Assembly (NCBI RefSeq): GCF_002117935.1
Contig: NZ_BDJE01000036.1
Location: 1 to 64,000, forward strand
Direction: 5' to 3'
Source of the DNA: Nocardioides sp. PD653-B2
Lineage (GTDB): Bacteria > Actinomycetota > Actinomycetes > Propionibacteriales > Nocardioidaceae
Length of the DNA stretch: 64,000 nucleotides
Shown: in pieces, positions 51,678-60,217 of the stretch
Layout of the letters: each line of letters starts with the position of its first letter
Position numbering within the stretch: the stretch's first letter is position 1
Notes under the pieces: model-generated
Seen by the model: the letters and a program-made list of their open reading frames with translations, nothing else
Told to the model about the DNA's origin: nothing
The model's database searches: none
Made by a program: the position numbers and the translations under genes

Positions 51678-53813
51678 ATGGTCGACTCCCTGATCCACCT
51701 GCGCGCCCGCGGCACCAGCCTCGTCGTCGACTGCCGCGGCGAGCGACTGCCCCGGGTGCTGCACTGGGGCCGCGATCTCGGCGATCTCGGCGAGGCCGAG
51801 CTCACCGCGCTGGCCCACGGGCAGCTCCAGTCGCTGGCGACCAACGTCGTCGACGACCCGGTGCCGCTCAGCATCGTGCCGGAGGCGAGCGTCGGCTGGC
51901 CCGGCACGCCGGGGCTCCGCGCCCACCGGCAGGGCCGGGACTTCTCGACCTCCTTCGCGGTGCGGCGCGCCCAGCTCAGCGACGATGCCGGCGTCCAGCG
52001 GCTCACGGTGCTCGCGACCGACGACGCCGCCCGGGTCGACCTCGCCGTCGAGCTCGAGCTGCACCCCTCGGGGGTGGTGCGCCAGCGGGCCGTGGTGACG
52101 AACCCCGACCCGGAGGTCCTCGATGTCGAGGGGCTGGTGACCACGCTGCCGGTGCCATCGACGGCCCGCGAGCTGCTCGACCTGACGGGCCGGCACCTGC
52201 GCGAGCGCACCCCGCAACGACACGACTTCACGCACGGCACCCACCTGCGCGAGAACCGCCGCGGCCGCACCGGCGCGGACGCCAGCCTCCTCTACCTGGC
52301 CGGCGAGCCCGGATTCGGCTTCCGCAGCGGCCAGGTCTGGGGGGTCCACGTCGGCTGGAGCGGCAACCACCAGGTCTTCGGCGAGGCGATGCCCGAGGGC
52401 ACCCGTCACCTCGGCGGCGGCGAGATCCTGCTCAGCGGCGAGGTCCGGCTGGACCGGGGCGAGAGCTACGCGTCGCCCTGGCTGTACGCCGCCCACGGCG
52501 ACGGCATCGACGAGCTGTCGGCCCGGTTCCACTCCCACCTGCGGGCCCGCGCCCACCACCCCAGCAGGCCGCGGCCGGTCACGCTCAACACCTGGGAGGC
52601 GGTCTACTTCCAGCACGACCTGCCCCGCCTCCGCGAGCTCGCCGACCGAGCCGCCGCCGTGGGGATCGAGCGGTTCGTGCTCGACGACGGCTGGTTCCGG
52701 GGGCGCAACGACGACCGCGCGGGTCTCGGGGACTGGTACGTCGACCCGGCGAAGTGGCCGGACGGCCTGCACCCGCTGGTCGACCACGTCCGCGGGCTCG
52801 GCATGGAGTTCGGGCTCTGGGTCGAGCCCGAGATGGTCAACCCCGACTCCGACCTCGCCCGTGAGCACCCCGACTGGATCCTGCACGCCGGGGACCGGAT
52901 GCCGCCGCTGGCGCGGCACCAGCAGGTCCTCGACCTGGGCAACCCCGCGGCGTACGCCCACATCCGCGAGCGCCTCGACAGCGTGCTCTCGGAGTACGAC
53001 ATCGCCTACCTCAAGTGGGACCACAACCGCGACCTCGTCGACCCGGGCAACGCCCATCACCGCGCCGGCGTGCACGAGCAGACGCTGGCGACGTACCGCC
53101 TGATGGACGACCTGCGCGCCGCCCATCCCGGCCTGGAGATCGAGTCCTGCTCCTCCGGCGGCGGCCGCGTCGACCTGGGCGTGCTGGAGCACACCGACCG
53201 GGTGTGGGCGAGCGACTGCATCGACCCCCTCGAGCGTCAGCAGATCCAGCGCTGGACCGGCGTGCTGCTGCCGCCCGAGCTGATCGGCTCGCACGTCGGG
53301 TCGCCCACCTCGCACACGACCGGACGCACCCACCCGCTCGACTTCCGAGCCGGGACGGCGTTCTTCGGTCACCTCGGCGTCGAGTGGGACCTCGCGCAGG
53401 CGGGCGAGGCCGACCTGGCCCTGCTCGCCCGGTGGATCGAGGCACACCGGTCGCTGCGCGAGCTGCTCCACACCGGCACCGTCGTGCGCGCCGACCACCC
53501 CGACCCGGCTGTGTGGGTGCACGGCGTGGTCGCGGCCGACGGCAGCCAGGCCGTGCACGCGGTCGTGCAGCTCGCGACGAGCGTGCAGTCGCCGCCCGGG
53601 CCGGTGCGGCTCCCGGGCCTGCTGCCCGACGCGTCGTACGACGTGCGCCCCCTGCCGCCCGGCGACCGGACCCCCGGACCGAGCCTGTCCCCGCTCCCCT
53701 GGTGGGCGGGCGGGCTCACCCTGTCGGGCCGGACCCTCGCCGAGGTCGGCGTGCAGGCGCCGCTGCTCTACCCCGAGCGGATGGTCCTGCTCCGGTCACG
53801 CCGACGCCACTGA
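51678..53813 (+). CDS. Alpha-galactosidase, glycoside hydrolase family 36
   Basis: 711 aa, cytoplasmic. An N-terminal beta-sandwich (~320 residues) precedes the TIM barrel. Catalytic nucleophile D448 in IAYLKWDHNRD and acid/base D513 in DRVWASDCIDPLERQQIQRW; FVLDDGWFRGRNDDRAGLGDWYVDPAKWPDGL and GLWVEPEMVNPDSDLAREHPDW are standard GH36 blocks. It hydrolyses alpha-galactosides such as melibiose and raffinose-type oligosaccharides. It stands alone, without a transporter; it is not clearly linked to the arabinose/xylose island. Confidence 0.92.
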   Translation: MVDSLIHLRARGTSLVVDCRGERLPRVLHWGRDLGDLGEAELTALAHGQLQSLATNVVDDPVPLSIVPEASVGWPGTPGLRAHRQGRDFSTSFAVRRAQLSDDAGVQRLTVLATDDAARVDLAVELELHPSGVVRQRAVVTNPDPEVLDVEGLVTTLPVPSTARELLDLTGRHLRERTPQRHDFTHGTHLRENRRGRTGADASLLYLAGEPGFGFRSGQVWGVHVGWSGNHQVFGEAMPEGTRHLGGGEILLSGEVRLDRGESYASPWLYAAHGDGIDELSARFHSHLRARAHHPSRPRPVTLNTWEAVYFQHDLPRLRELADRAAAVGIERFVLDDGWFRGRNDDRAGLGDWYVDPAKWPDGLHPLVDHVRGLGMEFGLWVEPEMVNPDSDLAREHPDWILHAGDRMPPLARHQQVLDLGNPAAYAHIRERLDSVLSEYDIAYLKWDHNRDLVDPGNAHHRAGVHEQTLATYRLMDDLRAAHPGLEIESCSSGGGRVDLGVLEHTDRVWASDCIDPLERQQIQRWTGVLLPPELIGSHVGSPTSHTTGRTHPLDFRAGTAFFGHLGVEWDLAQAGEADLALLARWIEAHRSLRELLHTGTVVRADHPDPAVWVHGVVAADGSQAVHAVVQLATSVQSPPGPVRLPGLLPDASYDVRPLPPGDRTPGPSLSPLPWWAGGLTLSGRTLAEVGVQAPLLYPERMVLLRSRRRH

Positions 53814-53816
53814 GGC

Positions 53817-54788
53817 TCAGAGCAGCGCGGCCCGTTGGGACGCCACGATCGCGTGCATCGCCGGCCGGGCGCCCTTGCTGAAGTAGGGGAAGCTCACGAA
53901 GCCGTGCGGCATCACGTGGAAGTCCTCCACGGTCACGTCGTTGCCGGCGTCGGCGAGCGCCTGGGCGTACTGCACCCCGATGTCGTGGAGCGGGTCGAGG
54001 CCCGCGACGACCACGACCGCCGGCGGCAGCCCGGACAGGTCGGGGGCGTGCAACGGCGACAGCCGCCAGTCGAACGGGTCGACGTCCTCGGTCACGTAGT
54101 GCTGGTAGAAGACGTCCAGGTCGGCGTTGGAGAGCACGATGCCGCGGGTGTTGGCCTGGTAGGACGCGGTGTCGCGGATCTGCTCGGTGAAGTCGACGGC
54201 CGGGTAGATCAGGGCCTGGTGGCCGATCGCGGGACCGCCGTCGTCGCGGGCCGCGATCGCGACGACCGCGGCGAGGTTGCCACCCGCGCTGTCGCCCATC
54301 ACGCCGACCCGGCCGGGATCGCCCCCGAGCTCAGCGGCATGCTCCACGGCCCAGACCAGGCCGCCGTAGCTGTCCTCGACCGCCGCGGGGAACCGGTGCG
54401 TGGGCGCGAGCCGGTAGTCGACGGAGACCACGACCGCGTCGAGATCCTTGGCGACGACGCTGCAGCTCCAGTCGCACTGACGGGCGCTGCCCAGGGCGAA
54501 GCCGCCGCCGTGGAAGTTGACGACGAGGGGCCGGGGGGTGCGCGACCAGGACTCCGGGGTGTAGATCCGCAGCGGGACCTCGCCGTGCGGGGCGGCGTAC
54601 GACGTGGTCCGCACCCCGACGCCCTTCTGCAGGCGACCGAGGACGAGCGCGGCGGGGCCGGTGTCGGGAATGACCGTCGCCTGGACCTTCGCGAGCTGCT
54701 CGGCGCTCATCCGCGCGATCGAGAAGCCCGGGCTGGCCCTGAACATCGTGTCGAGAGCGCGGACACCGGGCAGGAGCTTGGCGGTCAT
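53817..54788 (-). CDS. Alpha/beta-hydrolase, hormone-sensitive-lipase (family IV) esterase
   Basis: 323 aa from ATG 54788, preceded by AAAGGGGATCC. Oxyanion motif VVNFHGGGFALGSAR, nucleophile GVMGDSAGGNLAAVVA, the Asp region VVVVAGLDPLHDIGVQYAQAL and catalytic His in HVMPHGFVSFPYF. The closest functional group is carboxylesterases acting on short acyl esters. Convergent with the GH36 gene; divergent from the desaturase gene. Confidence 0.88.
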   Translation of the reverse strand: MTAKLLPGVRALDTMFRASPGFSIARMSAEQLAKVQATVIPDTGPAALVLGRLQKGVGVRTTSYAAPHGEVPLRIYTPESWSRTPRPLVVNFHGGGFALGSARQCDWSCSVVAKDLDAVVVSVDYRLAPTHRFPAAVEDSYGGLVWAVEHAAELGGDPGRVGVMGDSAGGNLAAVVAIAARDDGGPAIGHQALIYPAVDFTEQIRDTASYQANTRGIVLSNADLDVFYQHYVTEDVDPFDWRLSPLHAPDLSGLPPAVVVVAGLDPLHDIGVQYAQALADAGNDVTVEDFHVMPHGFVSFPYFSKGARPAMHAIVASQRAALL

Positions 54789-54884
54789 GGATCCCCTTTC
54801 CGCCGCGATTCTAGGCGGTGAGCCGGGCGGGCCCGGGTGCCGGTAGCCTCGGTCCCGGAGGCCAGCGCGACCGAGGGAGCGACG

Positions 54885-55841
54885 ATGACCAGCACGCCGA
54901 CCAACCTGCTCGAGGACCTCGAGCCCGTCGTGGCCGAGAACCTCGACCGCCATCTCTCGCTCGCCCAGGAATGGCACCCCCACGACTACATCCCGTGGAG
55001 CAAGGGCCGCGACTTCGCCTTCCTCGGCGGCGAGGACTGGGCACCCGAGCAGTCGGAGCTGTCCGAGACGGCGAAGGCCGCGATGTTCACGAACCTGCTC
55101 ACCGAGGACAACCTGCCGTCCTACCACCGCGAGATCGCGACCCGCTTCGGCCGTGACGGCGCCTGGGGCACGTGGGTGGGCCGCTGGACGGCGGAGGAGA
55201 ACCGGCACGGCATCGCGCTGCGCGACTACCTCGTCGTCACCCGCGGGGTCGACCCGGTCGAGCTCGAGCGGGCCCGGATGGACTACATGACCTCGGGCTA
55301 CGACTCCGGCGACAAGACCGCGCTCGAGGCGGTCACCTACGTGTCCTTCCAGGAGCTCGCGACCCGGGTGTCGCACCGCAACACCGGCAAGGTCACCGGC
55401 GACCCGATCGCCGACAAGCTGCTCGCCCGGATCTCCAAGGACGAGAACCTGCACATGGTCTTCTACCGCAACATCGTGTCGGCGGCGCTGGACATCGCGC
55501 CGGACGCGACGATGCGCGCGATCGCCGACGAGGTGATCGGGTTCGAGATGCCGGGCGCCACGATGGCGGGCTTCCGGCGCAACTCCATGATCATCGCCAA
55601 GGCGGGCATCTACGACCTGCGGCTCCACCACGACGACGTGATCATGCCCGTGCTGCGGCACTGGGACGTCCTCGACCGCACCGACTTCGGGCCCGAGGGC
55701 GAGCAGGCGCGCGAGGAGCTGGCGGCGTTCCTGGAGGCACTCGACGCCCAGGCCACGAAGTTCGTCGACCGGCGCGAGGAGAACCGGGCCCGGGTCGCCG
55801 CGCGCGACGACGGGGTGCGCCAGGACATCGTCGCGTCCTGA
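54885..55841 (+). CDS. Acyl-ACP desaturase (ferritin-like diiron)
   Basis: 318 aa from ATG 54885 with GAGGGAG upstream. Diiron ligands are visible in WTAEENRHGIALRDY, VSFQELATRVSHRN and ISKDENLHMVFYRN (ExxH motifs). HPHDYIPWSKGRDFAFLGGEDW is typical of the family. It inserts a double bond into an acyl chain carried by ACP, as mycobacterial DesA-type and plant stearoyl-ACP desaturases do. Confidence 0.9.
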   Translation: MTSTPTNLLEDLEPVVAENLDRHLSLAQEWHPHDYIPWSKGRDFAFLGGEDWAPEQSELSETAKAAMFTNLLTEDNLPSYHREIATRFGRDGAWGTWVGRWTAEENRHGIALRDYLVVTRGVDPVELERARMDYMTSGYDSGDKTALEAVTYVSFQELATRVSHRNTGKVTGDPIADKLLARISKDENLHMVFYRNIVSAALDIAPDATMRAIADEVIGFEMPGATMAGFRRNSMIIAKAGIYDLRLHHDDVIMPVLRHWDVLDRTDFGPEGEQAREELAAFLEALDAQATKFVDRREENRARVAARDDGVRQDIVAS

Positions 55842-55878
55842 ACCGAATGGAGCGTGCGCGGACGGGTACCGCCGGACC

Positions 55879-56019
55879 ATGAGGATCATGCGCACCGCGG
55901 CCTACATCGGCATCGCCAAGAAGCTGTACGACGAGGCCCGCAAGCCCGAGAACCAGCGCCGGATCAAGAGCGCCGTGACGACCGTCCGGGAGCGCCGCGC
56001 CCGCCGCAACGCGGCCTGA
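55879..56019 (+). CDS. Small basic protein (46 aa)
   Basis: ATG 55879 to TGA 56019 encodes MRIMRTAAYIGIAKKLYDEA, then RKPENQRRIKSAVTTVRERR and ARRNAA. It is strongly basic and predicted helical. It fills the 180-bp gap between the desaturase and MOSC genes, and its stop falls 1 nt before the MOSC stop. Its amphipathic pattern looks like a genuine small protein, but there is no clear ribosome site. Function unknown. Confidence 0.5.
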   Translation: MRIMRTAAYIGIAKKLYDEARKPENQRRIKSAVTTVRERRARRNAA

Positions 56020-56020
56020 G

Positions 56021-56878
56021 TCAGGCGGCCGGTCGGACCGGTCCGCCGCCGGGCGGCACGGACTCGAGCACCTCGACCTCGTCGCCGACCCGGATCGTGA
56101 CGCCGGCGGTGTCCGGCACCAGGTTGATCCCGAACCAGGTCTTGCCGTCCCACCGCCGGACCCGGGCCAGCGCGGCGATCGGCTCCTTGCCGCGCAGCGC
56201 GGTGTCCGGGTCGATCGTGGTCATCACGCAGCGGGCGCAGCCCTTGACCGCGCGGAAGGTCGCGTCGCCGACGCGGACCCGCCGCCAGTCGTCCTCGGCC
56301 CACGCCTCGCCACCGGCGACGACGAGGTTGGGCCGGAAGCGCGTCATCGGCAACGGCTCGTGGGCGCCCTGCGAGGTCTCGACGACGACGTCGTTGAGCG
56401 CGGCCAGGGACTCCTCCGTCGCCAGCAGCATCGGGTAGCCGTCGGCGAAGGACACCCGGTCGCCGGGCTCGCCGAACCCGGGGCTGGTCGGACGCCGGGT
56501 CGGGTCGTCGAGGTGGACGAGACGCGCCGTACGCCCCATCGCCTTGCTGAACCACACGTCGGCCTCCGCACCGGCCGGCGCCGCGGTGAGGTGCGACGAC
56601 CACAGGTGGACAGGCGTCTGCGTCTCCGGGTCCGGCGTCGCCACGGTGAGCGCCGGCAGGTCCGGTGCCGTCACGGCCAGACCCCCGGGGATGATCGTCG
56701 GATCGATCAGCACCATCCGGTTGACCTCGCGGGCGGTGATGACCGCCCCGTCCTCGTCGACCAGCATCCACCGGCGGTCACCGGCCAGTCCCCAGGGCTC
56801 GACGAGCAGCTCCGGCACGGACTCCCCTCGGCAGGACTTGACCGGGAAGCGGTGGATCGAGGTCAGGGTCGGCGCCAC
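56021..56878 (-). CDS. MOSC domain-containing protein (YcbX/mARC-like)
   Basis: 285 aa, GTG start. N-terminal beta-barrel: SIHRFPVKSCRGESVPELLVEPWGLAGDRRWMLVDEDG. MOSC domain: TRFRPNLVVAGGEAWAEDDWRRVRVGDATFRAVKGCARCVMTTIDPDTALRGKEP, where the Cys in GCARC corresponds to the molybdenum-binding cysteine of mARC proteins. Such proteins reduce N-hydroxylated compounds with the molybdenum cofactor. Confidence 0.88.
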   Translation of the reverse strand: MAPTLTSIHRFPVKSCRGESVPELLVEPWGLAGDRRWMLVDEDGAVITAREVNRMVLIDPTIIPGGLAVTAPDLPALTVATPDPETQTPVHLWSSHLTAAPAGAEADVWFSKAMGRTARLVHLDDPTRRPTSPGFGEPGDRVSFADGYPMLLATEESLAALNDVVVETSQGAHEPLPMTRFRPNLVVAGGEAWAEDDWRRVRVGDATFRAVKGCARCVMTTIDPDTALRGKEPIAALARVRRWDGKTWFGINLVPDTAGVTIRVGDEVEVLESVPPGGGPVRPAA

Positions 56879-56903
56879 CGGGTCAGGATAGGCGTGCGCC
56901 CGC

Positions 56904-57638
56904 TCATCGAGGCACTCGCGCGATGAACACGTGCTCGAGCCCCGGGCGGTCGGGCGCGTCGCGGACGTCGACCACCTCGTAGCCCGCCTCGACCAGCGAC
57001 CGCTCGACCTCGTCGCGCTCGCGGAACCGGAGCGTCGACTCCGAGGTCAGCACCGCCCCGTCCGCCTCGAAGACGTAGGTCCACCGGAAGGTCACCAGCG
57101 GCTCGGCGACGGCGACGAGCTCGCACCACGCGTCCACCACCCCGACGCCCTCGAACTCCCCCCGGGAGCGGGTCGCCTCGGGGACCCACGCCTCCCAGGC
57201 CCGCCGCCCCGGCACGCGGGTCTCGAACACGAGGTGTCCGTCGGGGCGCAGAGCCGCCCGGACGCCGGCCAGCGTCGCGCGCCACTCGTCCTCGGTGACG
57301 AAGACCTGCGCGACGTTGCCGGTCATCGTGGCGAGGTCGACCCGGACCGGCGGCAACGTCGTCGCGTCGCCGTGGACCCAGCGGACCCGGTCGGCACCGG
57401 GCTTCGTCCGGGCGATGTCGAGCGATGCGCCCGCCGGGTCGACCCCGACCACGTCGATCCCCCGCGCGGCGAGCAGCGTGGCGAACGTCCCGGTCCCGCA
57501 CCCGACGTCCAGCACGCTGCGGGCACCGAGCTCGTCGACGACCGCGTCGTACGCCGCGAGATCACTGCGGTCGGGGTCGCCCGGGTCGTAGATCTGCGCG
57601 AGCCGCGGGTCGTCGAAGATCGGGTCGGGCACGACCAT
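56904..57638 (-). CDS. Class I SAM-dependent methyltransferase
   Basis: 244 aa from ATG 57638. SAM motif I: SVLDVGCGTGTFATLLAARGIDVVGVDPAG; post-I acidic residue in VDPAGASLDIAR; motif around MTGNVAQVFVTEDEWRATLAGVRAALRPDGHLVFETR. The C-terminal ~100 residues resemble the insert seen in small-molecule methyltransferases. The substrate is unknown. Confidence 0.85.
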   Translation of the reverse strand: MVVPDPIFDDPRLAQIYDPGDPDRSDLAAYDAVVDELGARSVLDVGCGTGTFATLLAARGIDVVGVDPAGASLDIARTKPGADRVRWVHGDATTLPPVRVDLATMTGNVAQVFVTEDEWRATLAGVRAALRPDGHLVFETRVPGRRAWEAWVPEATRSRGEFEGVGVVDAWCELVAVAEPLVTFRWTYVFEADGAVLTSESTLRFRERDEVERSLVEAGYEVVDVRDAPDRPGLEHVFIARVPR

Positions 57639-57691
57639 GACGCTACTGGTCACGGGCCGGGCTGCAGCCGGGTTTCCTCGCGGTGGGGTCC

Positions 57692-58165
57692 TCAATCACC
57701 CGGGCTGGACGTGCTGCCGTCACCCCACGCCGCGCGAGCCCCCGAGTCGCCGACCCGGTAGACCTGGACCACCGACGCCAGGCCGATGACGACGGCGAGG
57801 ACCGCCACGATGCTCAGGACCATCGGCCGCCCGGTCTCCTCCGAGCGCCCGTGGCGTCGCTCGAGCCAGACGAGGGCCGCCGACGTGATCAGCAGGGCCA
57901 GGGCGAACCAGACGAGGGTGTCGCCGAGCTCGGCGTGCTCGCCGGGGTTCCCGACCCGCTTCTCGAGATCCTCGCCGCTGGAGGTGGCGATGGGACACAG
58001 CACGGTGGCCACGAGGGCGGCGGCGACCACGAGCGGACCGGACGGACCCCGCCAGCTCGGCCGGACGGCGATGGCGATCGTGCCGAGGGTGGCGAGCGGG
58101 AGCAGCACCACGATCGCGTGGACGACGAGGGGGTGGACGGGAATGCCGTTGATCGAGTCGAACAT
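57692..58165 (-). CDS. DUF2231 membrane protein
   Basis: 157 aa, ATG 58165 with AAGGAGCATGA upstream. Four membrane helices, beginning INGIPVHPLVVHAIVVLLPLATLGTIAI, which carries the family's conserved PxHPxxVH; GEDLEKRVGNPGEHAELGD is the loop between helices 2 and 3. Function is unknown; some relatives contain haem. A response-regulator-type box and a -10 element lie 34-66 bp upstream. Confidence 0.85.
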   Translation of the reverse strand: MFDSINGIPVHPLVVHAIVVLLPLATLGTIAIAVRPSWRGPSGPLVVAAALVATVLCPIATSSGEDLEKRVGNPGEHAELGDTLVWFALALLITSAALVWLERRHGRSEETGRPMVLSIVAVLAVVIGLASVVQVYRVGDSGARAAWGDGSTSSPGD

Positions 58166-58198
58166 TCATGCTCCTTCAGGCGGTGACGGCGGGTGTCG

Positions 58199-58230
58199 AG
58201 CATGGGTCGTCGGACCTGCTACGAACCTGA
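58199..58230 (-). promoter_or_regulatory. TCAGG-N6-GCAGG box and -10 for the DUF2231 gene
   Basis: On the minus strand TCAGG TTCGTA GCAGG (58230-58215), then exactly 10 nt, then CATGCT (58204-58199), a 5/6 match to TATGCT. The two half-sites are 11 bp apart, one helical turn, as in OmpR/PhoB-type direct repeats. The predicted start is about 58192, giving a leader of roughly 27 nt with a ribosome site. Confidence 0.7.
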
Positions 58231-58272
58231 CTGCCCAGGTCCCCGGCGCATCGACCGGGGCCGACCGGGAGG

Positions 58273-59136
58273 TCAGGCAGCCCAGGTCTCCGGGTCGGTC
58301 TCCGAGTCGGTCTCGTGGCGGCGCCCGCGACGGTCCTGGATGGTGAACCAGGCGACCGCACCGATGATGACGACGAGGAAGACCGCGCTGGTGCCGTTGG
58401 TCCCGAGTCCGAGACCGCCGTCCCCGGGGGCCGCGGTGAGCAGGTCGCCGAGCGACGCACCGAAGGGCCGGGTCAGGACGTAGGCGGTCCAGAAGGCGAG
58501 GACCGCGTTCAGGCCGCCCTTCCAGAAGGCGAGCGAGACCAGCCCGATCAGGGCGCCGAAGATCACCAGGGCGGTGAGGTAGCCGAGCCCGAGCTCTTCG
58601 GACACCAGGTCGCCGGCACTGGTCCCGAGGGCGAAGGTGAACAGGATGGCGAGCCAGTAGAACGCCTCGCGGCGACTCGTCACGATCGTGTGGATCGAGA
58701 GAGTGCGCTCCGAGCGGTACCACGCGGCGAAGGTCGCGGCCAGGCAGGCCCCGAAGACGATGGTGGTCGTCCAGAGACTCACCCCGAGGTTGTCGACGAG
58801 GTTGTCGGAGATCAACGTGCCGACGACGCTGATCAGGACGACCGCGAGCCAGTAGGCGACGGGCACGTAGCGACGGGTCCGGAACTGGACGACCAGCACC
58901 ACCGCGAGCAGCGCGGCCATGATGAGCGAGGTGACCGTCAGACCGAGACCGACGTTGTCGGCGAGGAAGTCCGCGGCGGTCTCACCCACGGTGGTGGACA
59001 GGATCTTGACGACCCAGAACAACAGCACGACCTCGGGGACCTTGTTGAGCATCGCTCGTCGCCGAGGAAGCCCGGTGTCGTCGTGGTGGGCGGTGGCTGC
59101 GGGCCGGACGCGCGGCCCGCTGTTCGAATGACTCAT
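58273..59136 (-). CDS. Polytopic membrane protein, COG4705-like, with fourfold internal repeat
   Basis: 287 aa, eight or more membrane helices. Four repeats each carry a helix pair with a G-x-(x)-x-D-x-(L/F) core: KILSTTVGETAADFLADNVGLG, VLISVVGTLISDNLVDNLGVSL, ILFTFALGTSAGDLVSEELGLG and YVLTRPFGASLGDLLTAAPGDG. Such proteins are annotated as uncharacterised membrane-anchored proteins. ATG 59136 lacks a ribosome site but coincides with the predicted transcript start, so the mRNA is probably leaderless. Confidence 0.75.
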   Translation of the reverse strand: MSHSNSGPRVRPAATAHHDDTGLPRRRAMLNKVPEVVLLFWVVKILSTTVGETAADFLADNVGLGLTVTSLIMAALLAVVLVVQFRTRRYVPVAYWLAVVLISVVGTLISDNLVDNLGVSLWTTTIVFGACLAATFAAWYRSERTLSIHTIVTSRREAFYWLAILFTFALGTSAGDLVSEELGLGYLTALVIFGALIGLVSLAFWKGGLNAVLAFWTAYVLTRPFGASLGDLLTAAPGDGGLGLGTNGTSAVFLVVIIGAVAWFTIQDRRGRRHETDSETDPETWAA

Positions 59137-59143
59137 GGGCCCG

Positions 59144-59175
59144 ATGGTGGGCGGCCGAACCTGCTAGCTGCCTGA
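59144..59175 (-). promoter_or_regulatory. TCAGG-N6-GCAGG box and -10 for the COG4705-like gene
   Basis: TCAGG CAGCTA GCAGG (59175-59160, minus strand), then 10 nt, then the -10-like CACCAT (59149-59144), then 7 nt to the ATG at 59136. Same geometry as the other four boxes. The box occupies the place of a -35 element, as expected for an activator site. Confidence 0.7.
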
Positions 59176-59244
59176 CCGGGACGGGCATCGCTCGAACACC
59201 ACGCGTGGACCGGTCCAGGATGGGAGCACGCCGTCCTGTCCGAG

Positions 59245-59264
59245 GGACAGGTCGTCACCTGTCC
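59245..59264. promoter_or_regulatory. Perfect inverted repeat upstream of the phosphoesterase gene
   Basis: GGACAGGT-CGTC-ACCTGTCC: perfect 8-bp arms, 17 nt before the GTG at 59282. A third copy of the half-site (CCTGTCC) lies just upstream at about 59235. It could be an operator or a leader hairpin near the ribosome site. Confidence 0.4.
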
Positions 59265-59281
59265 CGCCCCGAGGAGCTCCC

Positions 59282-60196
59282 GTGTTCGCTCGCCGTACGA
59301 CCATCAGGCTCGTGCTCACCGTGCTGGTGCTGACGGCCTGTCAGGCCCCGACTCCGGTCGAACCGCGGGCCGCCGGCACCACCGCCATCCGCCCGGCCCA
59401 CGCCGCGCGGGTGACCAAGCTCCTGGTCTTCGTGGTGGAGAACCACTCGCGGGACGAGATGCGGCGACAGATGCCGCACACCTTCGCGCTCGCTCGCCAG
59501 TACGGCTTCGCGACGCGCTACCGGGCCGTCACCCACCCGTCGTTGCCCAACTACCTGGCCATCGCGGGCGGCAGCACCTTCGGTGTCACCGACGACGCGT
59601 CCCCGGCGAGCCACGAGATCCACGGACACTCGGTGTTCGGGCAGGCGATCGGTGCCGGCAAGACCGCGGGGGTGTACGCCGAGGGGATGCCCCGGCGCTG
59701 CTCGCCGGCTTCCGGTGGCGACCGCTACGCGGTCAAGCACAACCCGTGGGCGTACTTCGCCGACGAGCGCAGGTCGTGTCGCCGGCACGACGTCGGCCTG
59801 GCTCGGCTCGCCGACGACGTCGCGGCGGGCCACCTGCCGAACGCCGGGCTCGTGGTGCCCGACCTCTGCCACGACGCCCACGACGCGGACTGCGACCTGG
59901 CCGATGCCGACGCCTGGCTGCGCGACCAGGTGGGCGCCGTCCTCGACGGGCCCGACTTCGCCTCGGGCCACCTGGCGGTCGTGATCACGGCGGACGAGGA
60001 CGACCGCTCCCAACGCAACCTGGTCCTCACGATCGTCCTCCACCCGAGCCAGCACCGGCACATCGTCCGCAGCCCGCTCACGCACTACAGCCTGGCCCGG
60101 CTCTACGAGCAGGTCCTCCGGGTCCGCCTCCTGCGGCGGGCCGCCACGGCGCCCGACATGGCGAGGGCCTTCGGTCTGCCACTCCCCCGTCGATGA
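59282..60196 (+). CDS. Phosphoesterase (phosphatidylinositol-3-phosphatase/acid phosphatase-like) lipoprotein
   Basis: 304 aa, GTG start with GAGGAG six bases upstream. Signal peptide RRTTIRLVLTVLVLTAC has a lipobox LTAC. Conserved blocks of the phospholipase C/acid phosphatase family: LVFVVENHSRDEMRRQMP, YRAVTHPSLPNYLAIAGGSTFGVTDD and GVYAEGMPRRC. The metal/phosphate site is in the ENHS, SLPNY and ADEDD segments. It hydrolyses phosphomonoesters outside the membrane. Convergent with the histidine kinase gene. Confidence 0.8.
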   Translation: MFARRTTIRLVLTVLVLTACQAPTPVEPRAAGTTAIRPAHAARVTKLLVFVVENHSRDEMRRQMPHTFALARQYGFATRYRAVTHPSLPNYLAIAGGSTFGVTDDASPASHEIHGHSVFGQAIGAGKTAGVYAEGMPRRCSPASGGDRYAVKHNPWAYFADERRSCRRHDVGLARLADDVAAGHLPNAGLVVPDLCHDAHDADCDLADADAWLRDQVGAVLDGPDFASGHLAVVITADEDDRSQRNLVLTIVLHPSQHRHIVRSPLTHYSLARLYEQVLRVRLLRRAATAPDMARAFGLPLPRR

Positions 60197-60217
60197 CGTC
60201 GCCGGCCCGGCCCCGGG

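Noticed and set aside
51678-53813. Treating the GH36 alpha-galactosidase as part of the arabinose/xylose island
   Set aside because: It lies ~18 kb beyond the island edge among unrelated genes, with no shared operator motif, transporter or LacI gene next to it.
59215-59230. CCAGG-N6-GCACG upstream of the phosphoesterase as a sixth regulon box
   Set aside because: One mismatch in each half-site and no NANNNT hexamer 10 nt downstream; the gene has an ordinary ribosome site instead.
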